A stretch of 64,000 bases of DNA from Rhynchospora pubera. Lineage: Eukaryota > Streptophyta > Magnoliopsida > Poales > Cyperaceae. The DNA lies in NCBI GenBank assembly GCA_028095005.1, contig CM051462.1, forward strand, positions 170,447,955 through 170,511,954, written 5' to 3'. The position numbers were made by a program, and so were the translations under genes. Within the stretch, counting starts at the first letter, position 1. Every line of letters begins with the position of its first letter. The notes below the pieces were generated by a model. It was not told the origin of the DNA and did not search any database. It saw only the letters and a program-made list of their open reading frames with translations. This document shows, in pieces, positions 57,207 to 64,000 of the stretch.

Positions 57207-57647
57207 ATGTCTACTATCCCCTTGTGCTGCTGCCTGGTCGTGATCGCTTTCTTCTTCCTCTCTTCCTTCTTCGCCTCCTCCACTCGCATGCTCCTGACTT
57301 CTCCCTTTAGCAACCCCACTTCGATGCGCAGGTTTGTATCCTTTTCTTCGGCTTTTTTTCCGATTTTGTGCGTCTACTTCGTCAGATCTGTTGATTCATA
57401 GTCTCCTCGTCTTCTGGTGCTTCGATCTGTGTTGTTCCTTACCTGATCAACAGATCAATCGCCTCAAAAATGGATGATTTCTTCTTCTTGTTCTATTTCA
57501 TTATTGATTGATTGATTGATTAATCTCGCTGACTACTTTTCTTTTTTTTTCAGGGACGGATTTGGAGTCAAATATTCAGGGTTTCTCCATATACAAATAC
57601 ATCCGAGTAATTTTCCAAATATCTTCTTAATACAACCCCTTACCTGA
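57207..57647 (+). CDS. Spliced upstream ORF in the ERF leader (candidate conserved-peptide uORF)
   Basis: First ATG of the leader. The frame runs 57207-57331, a GT-AG intron removes 57332-57553, and it continues 57554-57647 to TGA: 72 codons. If unspliced it stops at 57399-57401. The N-terminus MSTIPLCCCLVVIAFFFLSS is hydrophobic, like a signal or anchor segment; after the junction it reads DGFGVKYSGFLHIQIHPSN and ends FLIQPLT. It ends 129 nt before the main ATG, so it would be translated first and could limit ERF translation. From memory, Arabidopsis ERF118-type genes (At1g68550) are annotated with a conserved-peptide uORF (CPuORF53), but I could not compare sequences. The intron in the leader with the uORF spanning it is read directly from the sequence; translation and conservation are inference. 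Confidence 0.6.
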
Positions 57648-57776
57648 GCTCTCTATTGGACTTCCACCTCCAAACAAGTTTTGTTCTGTTTTTCTTCTTT
57701 TTTTCCATTTTTTTAAATTCAATTTTGTTAAGAAAGAGAGCAGAGATTTTGTAGAGATAGAAAGAGAGAGAAAAAA

Positions 57777-58772
57777 ATGACGGTTATTAAGGAAACAAAC
57801 CCTGAAACCATGGTGAAGCCAGTGAAGTCTCGCGTGGCATTCAAACGGCTGCGCATATTCTTTGAGGACCCTGATGCGACTGACACCAGCGACAACGAGC
57901 TGGACAACAGACCGAAGCGCTTTGAGAAGGAGGTCATTGTCAACCCTGCTTTCTACGCCACTCTGGCTAAAACCCCTGCAAAACCTAAACCACCCAAGGC
58001 TGTGACCACCTCCCCTGCCAGCGGCTCAGCCTCCTCCATTCCCGGTGCATCCTGCACCCGGCCTACCAAGTACAAGGGGGTGCGCCTCCGCAAGTGGGGC
58101 AAATGGGCTGCTGAGATCCGCAACCCTTTTACCGCAAAGCGCAATTGGCTGGGCACTTTTGATACGGCCGAAGAGGCCAAAGCCGCGTACGACTCAGCCG
58201 CGGCTTCTTTTGCTGCTGAGAAGGAGAGGCTGAAATCAGCCAATCCCAACTACAAGGGTACTCTCAAACTGAGTGCTGTGAATCCAGGTCCAGTAAAAGC
58301 AACTCCAAGCAAGAAACCAAAGAAATCCATGGAGATTGCTGCTCCTGCCTCCTCTTCCAGCTCAACAAAGACTGAGTCGAAAGGTGAAATGGAATCAAAA
58401 GCTGTGGACTCTATGGCTGAGCAAGTATCAAAGGCTGAATCAGAATCAAAGTCTGAACTGGAGTCAAAGCCTGAACCGGGGTCAAAGCCTGAACTGGAGC
58501 CTAATGCTGAAATGCAGGTTGAACTGGTGCCGCCTGAAGATGAGTGCATGAGTATTGCAGATATGTGCAAAATGCAAGATTTTCCAATGCCAGATATGGA
58601 TTGGTTTGGTTTCTCGGAAATGAACGCTGGTGCGGTGATGGCTGAGGAACTTGAACTCCCTCTTGAGACTGATGATGGTGGTATGCCTGATTGGGATGTG
58701 GAAGACTTGGAGCTAGACACCGATTATGCAAACGTTGGGAGCTTTCTAAACTTCGAGATTGCTGGCCATTAA
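57777..58772 (+). CDS. AP2/ERF transcription factor with CRF domain (ERF116-119 / CRF-like)
   Basis: Single coding exon, 331 aa. Residues about 19-44 form the CRF-type N-terminal motif (RLRIFFEDPDATDTSDNE). The AP2/ERF DNA-binding domain spans about 98-155 (YKGVRLRKWGKWAAEIRNP, then WLGTFDTAEEAKAAYD), with the three-strand Arg/Trp contacts and the WLG motif kept. A Lys/Glu/Ser-rich repetitive segment (about 200-247, SKSELESKPEPGSKPEL-like) and an acidic C-terminus (PDWDVEDLELDTDY) follow, the latter a plausible activation region. The family binds GCC-box-like DNA in the nucleus; CRF members respond to cytokinin or stress. The leader has an intron and a 72-codon uORF. Placement near ERF118 (At1g68550) rests on domain layout, the uORF and neighbourhood with TKPR2, not on an alignment. 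Confidence 0.88.
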   Translation: MTVIKETNPETMVKPVKSRVAFKRLRIFFEDPDATDTSDNELDNRPKRFEKEVIVNPAFYATLAKTPAKPKPPKAVTTSPASGSASSIPGASCTRPTKYKGVRLRKWGKWAAEIRNPFTAKRNWLGTFDTAEEAKAAYDSAAASFAAEKERLKSANPNYKGTLKLSAVNPGPVKATPSKKPKKSMEIAAPASSSSSTKTESKGEMESKAVDSMAEQVSKAESESKSELESKPEPGSKPELEPNAEMQVELVPPEDECMSIADMCKMQDFPMPDMDWFGFSEMNAGAVMAEELELPLETDDGGMPDWDVEDLELDTDYANVGSFLNFEIAGH

Positions 58773-61700
58773 ATTAAATCTATATATCTATTAATTATTA
58801 ATTATATTAGTAACCCCTTGAAAGTGGTAGTTTGAACAGTAGTAGTTTGCAGGGGTAGTGGTAATGTGGTAAGCCTGTAACATTGTGTGTGGGTTGGAGG
58901 TTCCTAAGGTTTTTCCAGGCTGTAGAGCTTGCCTGAAAGATCTCCATTTTGCAAAACCTTCGCACTGTCAGCTAGGCGAGTAACCATCCAGTAATAATTG
59001 TTGTTTGCTTTGGGTGATGCTATAAAACCCTATATTGCAGTGTTGAACCATAAGTTGCTTTGTTATGGTATATTGGTATGAACCAAAAAGTTTGTGTTAT
59101 ATGATCTGTGTTGCTGGTCTGCTTGTGTTGATGTCTTATGTGTTCGCTTTTTTTATTCTGCTTGCTCCTTTTCTTGCTGATTGGATTCAAGTTGCGCGTG
59201 AGAAAATAGGCAAGTGTGATCAGCTTCAATTTGTAGTATATACGGTGAGGAGGTGCATTTTTGCTAAAGGTCGCCAATTGTTTATCTATTACTTTTGCTT
59301 ATTGTCTCATTCAGTTGTTGAGATTGTGATGCTATTCTTTGCATGATTTTCTTCAAACAAGATAGCAGCTTCTAAGCTAAGGAAGACGTTTTAAGCATCA
59401 AAATGGCCCTAACAATTTTTTCCTGGCTTGGTTAAAATTTTGCCACGTCATATCTATAATTATTATTGATCAGCCACCATTACATTTTATTGGCATGGAA
59501 GTGCACTCGGACTGACAAGGAGGGGTTTGGGTTGTTTCAGTATTAGATGGGGCCAGTTGTTTCACTTTTGTGGCTTGTTTGTTCTATGGGGAAAGTAAAA
59601 TATTGTAGTTTGTTTACTGTGTGGTAACTTTGACTTGTTCTGAGGTTTTAAATTTTAGGTATTTGTTTATTTTATCACCATCTGAAAGAAAGTTCATTAG
59701 CTTATCGGAGGAGAAGCCGATGTGTTAGAATAGCCAATGACTTGTTTTATCGCATAATAAAATTAGAGAAACACTTCAGGTCGGTGATAAATTGAGTATA
59801 CCGTTTATCCTCTCTTTTTTTTTTATAAATTAATCGTTGCCTATATAAAGCAAATGACTTATTAAAACTAGTAAATATGTTTTCGAGTCAATTCGTTTTT
59901 GAAATTCTGTAATGTTTTATTGACTTTCAAAAGTAATTACATTAGTAGTCAAGGAATCATGCGTTTCATTAATGCATATTTATATTGGCTTCTACCATTT
60001 AGAATAAGTCTGTCAATACTCAATAGGCGATATCGAAACTATACAAAAGATATTTATTTTCTGAGGATATTGTTTTCATATTTTTACACGGTTGTGTTTT
60101 CGGATGAACGCTTATTTGGTAATTAGAGAGAGGTATAATGTTTCGCATTGGTGCTCAGAATATTATAGCTTTTATTATGTGATGCTCTTGATTATTTGTC
60201 AGCAAGACCTATTGTTGCATAAGTATTTACGATCTCATTTCATGACCATAATAACAACCCTCTTTGTCTTATGAAATGCAGCGCAATTAGCGATTTATAT
60301 AATAGATGATGAATTGTTATATCATGCTTGTTGATATTTGGTAAGATCTTCAAAACCTTTTAAATAAAATAGACAATGACATATTTTAGAAAAATGCCCG
60401 TTAATGTCATCGGCCAACAATGATTCTTAAATTGTAATGAAGTAATTAGAATGAATACTCACAATTAAGTACCTGATTAAAATTGTAGTAGGGGCACATT
60501 GTTTGGATAATTTTAGTTGTCTGCGTTTGAAAAAAAAAAGGCAGTCCATTAATAAAGACAAGATATTTTTAGATTTTACTAGTAGCGGCTGCAAGATATC
60601 TGTTTATTTATATACCGTTTCACCACCGGTGCCACCAGTGATTACTAACCACGAATATTTCAACAATTATGTTAATGTGCATGACAACTGAACCTCTGAA
60701 TATTATAACGCTCTTTTATGTGCGTAATAACTGACATCAACTTTATTGTGTATAACAACTAACAGCTATTTGAATTATTACTCAAGTAGCGCGTAACAGT
60801 GAAAATTATAATAATCTAGTCATCGAATTAACAAGTTACGAAACGTTGCGAAATGTGTCAAACTGTCAATTAAAAAAAAACGATGATTATAGTAATGGTT
60901 CTTATCTAACCAAGATTAACTCGATTTTATATTTATTTAGAAAATTAGATTAATGGACGAGTCGATACTAAAATTAGATTAATGCGATAATAGATCACTT
61001 TAATATGACTAATCTATATAATTTGGTCGAACCGATTCCAATTGAATCGCATAATATAAATAAAAACTATTTGCTTTAATTAAAATAATAGGTCACATAA
61101 CAAACAGTGAAAGTTTAGTTTATCCGATAATTTATCAAGGCGCTAATGTTCTGACATATATTGGACGATATTTAAAGCTTGCTTTGTTTATTCCAGTAGG
61201 GTTCATTTTTTTAAGTGAGAGAAGCAAGCTTGTGATAAGAAATTGTCTGTTTTGATCAGACAATTTCTCAGAATGAATGGGAGGTGAGTGGAGGAGAGGA
61301 TAAGGCCGACGATGAAGTATGTAAGACATCCAATCACACTTACACCGTCATCATGTAGCTCACAAGTGTGCTTTGTGTGGCACATATTCATTATTAACCC
61401 ACAAAATGTATGGGGCCGCTCTTTTCAGGTTGGTGTTTTTATGAGGCACATCAGCACATGGCTTATGTTTTGTACAATGTATCTTCTTTGATGTTGATAT
61501 TTTGTTGCACATACCTCCTCTTTATCTCTTTTATAAGGTATAGTATCTCTCTAAATTGATACACTTGGTAAACCAATTGGACTCTGTAATTCAAAAAATC
61601 TAACTAATTACAAATGAAATCCGCAAAACGAGTCCAAATACTAAATTTTTAGTTTTTTTTTGTCAGTTAAACTTAAAAGAATAATATATCAATCCATCGT

Positions 61701-62056
61701 TGATATTGGCACGGTTCTTTCAAGTTTCAACGGTAAAATAGTAAAAAGGGATGGTCAAAATCTGTGGCATAAAAAGGGTACAACTACTTCATTTCCCATT
61801 AGGGTTTAGTATTTGGGCGATTAGCTAGGGGTTTATCCAGTCCAAAAAAAATGTGTGAGCCAGAATAGTTCGTTGTTTTCCGACGCTGTGCTCAACTGGA
61901 CCATATTTTTGTTTTTGGTGGGATTCTGACATGGAGCATGATGTGGCCAAGACGAGTATCTCTGGTGATGCTGATATCAGATAAGAAGATCAAGGGGGTC
62001 GTTGCTCCTTTTGCGTACCCATTACCCATACAATACAAGTTGCCTATTTTGGGACT
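58773..62056. other. 3' region of the ERF gene and intergenic DNA
   Basis: The 3' untranslated region probably ends within about 300 bp, but no single polyadenylation signal stands out. Beyond it the sequence is AT-rich with chance open frames only (for example a hydrophobic one at 59065-59346). No gene or clear repeat recognised. Confidence 0.5.
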
Positions 62057-62064
62057 CTTTTTTG

Positions 62065-63079
62065 CACTGTTTTTAATACCCTACCGGGTGCCGGAAATTT
62101 CCGGTAAAACCGGGTACCGGATAAGAATCCGGTAGGAACATTCTCATAATACCCGTTAGTCAAAAACCCGCTAAAATCGGTCAAAAACCGGAAAATCCGG
62201 AAATTTCCTATACCGTCTGTTACCTGTTTTGTATTCTTCATTTCCATTTTCGCTAAGATCAATTGCTTTTTGTGTTCGCAAAAGAAAAAATGTTTGCTTT
62301 CTTTCTATTTTCGCAGAGAAATACGATGGTAAGAACTTTTGGGATGCAGTAATTTCATCCTAATTTTTCTCCCTCCGCCTCTATCCAGCTATCCTTCCTA
62401 TGTACATTCTCCTTTCCTTTTCATTTTTTTTCCTTGTTTGTAAACAGGTAGTTTCATTGGCGAGATCTTTACTAGATATGTTTATATCTAGTAAATCTCT
62501 ACAGGATCTTTATTTATTTTATTTTGTTTTATTTTTTGATAAAACATTTAACATTACTCATTAGTCATAAAAACAGAACAACGATCAGCAGCTCGCTGTG
62601 CACGGTAGATTTTTCTTGTGCCATTGTTTCATTCCCACAATCCCACTAGTTTGCATATGCAGACAAGGTGTTCGATGATATGCTCCTTAGAACCATTGTG
62701 CCATAACAGTGTAATTGGAACAGTGCACTGTTGTTTCGTTTCATTTAACACATATTTTATATGATGATAAGAACCTCGCCAAATGAAGGATGCCACATCA
62801 GTCATATAGTTTGCTTACAATTAGCAATAATAAGTACATGAGTTTTACACTAGAACTGATATGGTATCCATACCAAACTGAATACTTTGTATTGAAATGC
62901 AATCATAAATCAACTTAAGTTAATATAATTTATTTACAACTTAAACCATACTTTTCTATATACTAACAAAAAGTATATGATGTCATCCGGTTTTCAAAAC
63001 CGGTACAACCGGTATACCGGTAAAACCCTATACCCTTTGCTTCACCGGTATGATGCCCGGTACGGTATTAAAAACATTG
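62065..63079. mobile_element. hAT-type non-autonomous element, ACCGG family
   Basis: 1015 bp with terminal inverted repeats CACTGTTTTTAATACC / CAATGTTTTTAATACC followed by TACCGGG, and a perfect 8-bp target duplication CTTTTTTG (62057-62064 and 63080-63087; low complexity). Both ends are rich in ACCGG/CCGGT words (62090-62220 and 62985-63060), the middle is AT-rich and non-coding. Different ends from the GGATAC family, but the same design of hexamer-rich ends around an unrelated core. Confidence 0.8.
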
Positions 63080-63087
63080 CTTTTTTG

Positions 63088-63867
63088 CTCTTCCTTTATA
63101 ATTGTCTGTTTCTGACTAGTGGGCTACTCTCAGTATTGTTCAAAGCTAAACATTTCCACTGAAAACATGACTATCTTTTTTACAAAAGAGAGAGAGAGAG
63201 TTTTATTTTATTATTTATGAGACAAGTTTCAAAGTTGCACAATAATTTACATTTATTTTTTTTCAAAAATTAAAATGAGTTAAAAAAAATAAACAGAGTG
63301 TAGAAAGAAAATTCGGCGTTCCCTCAAGTCAAATGGACTGTGCTAAATTGGTTATTCTGAAAGCAAAGACAGGTAAGCAAGAGAGATTAGTGGAGCAGTG
63401 TGAAACGGTAAGCAAATTGGTGCGCTTCCCTTTTTGTTGCTAATGCAGATTCCCTGTGGCTCTTCGTAAGCTGACAAATTTGTGTTGCTGCTTCTCTTGT
63501 TATAACAACCAAAAGGAGTGTGCCACAGAGAATCCGGTGGTCTTAGTAAATGGAGGTCCCAGTCGAAGAAATCCCTTCTTTTGGAAAAAGAAAAGAAGCC
63601 GCCTCAACACATTGACCTTTTCGACATTGATTCATTGATTGGAGTGAATTGTGAAATTGCAAGGCATGGGCCTGCAATTGGGTCCCACAACCACAACATG
63701 AAATAAAATCTTCAGATCCAAATTTTTAGGTTGGAAGAAAGGTCGTGATCATTTGGATTCTTACCTCGCTATCACTTTTTATTATTTATTTTGTTAATGT
63801 AAGATAAATAACAAATTGGAAGTTACTTAGTTACACAAGAAGATAGAAAGCATACACACCACACCAA
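63088..63867. other. Intergenic, no gene recognised
   Basis: Two overlapping 60-62 codon frames at 63456-63706 match nothing known. A (GA)n run lies at about 63187-63200. Confidence 0.45.
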
Positions 63868-64000
63868 GGCTCCGTTTGGATGCGTTGAGAATAAGGTAGG
63901 AAGAATGAAGAAGGGAAAAAATTTATTGGGAAGGGGTAAATTTATTGGGAAGTGTGTAACTTTTGTGAAGAGTTTGAATGGTTAGAAATAAATTTATTGG
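63868..64000. mobile_element. Possible MITE cut by the window edge
   Basis: Begins GGCTCCGTTTGGATGCGTTG, a common start of plant MITEs, followed by three AAATTTATTGG words. The other end lies outside the window. Confidence 0.35.

Noticed and set aside
59065..59346. 93-codon hydrophobic frame after the ERF gene
   Set aside because: No family resemblance; T-rich 3' flank readily yields hydrophobic chance frames.

Overview
The window reads as nuclear DNA of a flowering plant. Its genes have short exons with GT-AG introns, the intergenic DNA is AT-rich, and most of the length is plant-type transposable elements (hAT, Mutator-like, CACTA, Tourist, SINE, L1-type LINE, LTR retrotransposon, a Helitron end). 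I cannot name the species. No bacterial, organellar or CRISPR feature was seen.

Four cellular genes can be assembled exon by exon, each keeping frame through every splice. (1) A secreted non-specific lipid-transfer protein with a complete eight-cysteine motif (minus, 2279-3133, 155 aa); a truncated tandem copy of its last two exons sits at 203-475, next to an orphan MCTS1 PUA-domain exon (648-776). (2) A tetraketide alpha-pyrone reductase 2 (TKPR2) homologue (plus, 10354-12620, six exons, 319 aa), expected to act in sporopollenin precursor synthesis. (3) Signal peptidase complex subunit 3 (minus, 13075-15343, six phase-0 exons, 170 aa), convergent with TKPR2. (4) A CRF-domain plus AP2/ERF transcription factor (plus, 57777-58772, 331 aa) whose leader carries a spliced 72-codon upstream ORF (57207-57647). 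From memory, TKPR2 and an ERF118-type gene are neighbours in Arabidopsis, so the 45 kb between them here looks like conserved microsynteny stretched by transposons.

Repeats region by region. 1-10 kb: partial tandem duplication, SINE, microsatellites, a possible solo LTR, a hAT element and a MITE just upstream of TKPR2. 15-22 kb: three more members of a hAT family with GGATAC-rich ends, one carrying a nested Mutator-like element with a 104-bp tandem array and GC-rich triplet tracts. 21.9-29.5 kb: one complete L1-type LINE (minus strand) with a 17-bp target duplication, intact ORF1 and a five-times-broken ORF2. 30-41 kb: Helitron terminus, three SINEs, a CACTA foldback, four Mutator-like or other foldback MITEs, a Tourist-like MITE and an isolated TATA promoter. 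42.3-52.0 kb: a very young LTR retrotransposon (two 1761-bp LTRs with only two differences seen by eye, TSD CTATA, tRNA-Met PBS) with no recognisable gag-pol, inserted into an older LTR. 54.8-56.1 kb: a large Mutator-like foldback built from CGCGTTTATAAAACGCG-type palindromes. 62-63 kb: another hAT element. The right edge cuts through what may be a further MITE.

All family names rest on motif recognition by eye; no database search was run. The best supported element calls are those with exact target-site duplications, given in each entry.
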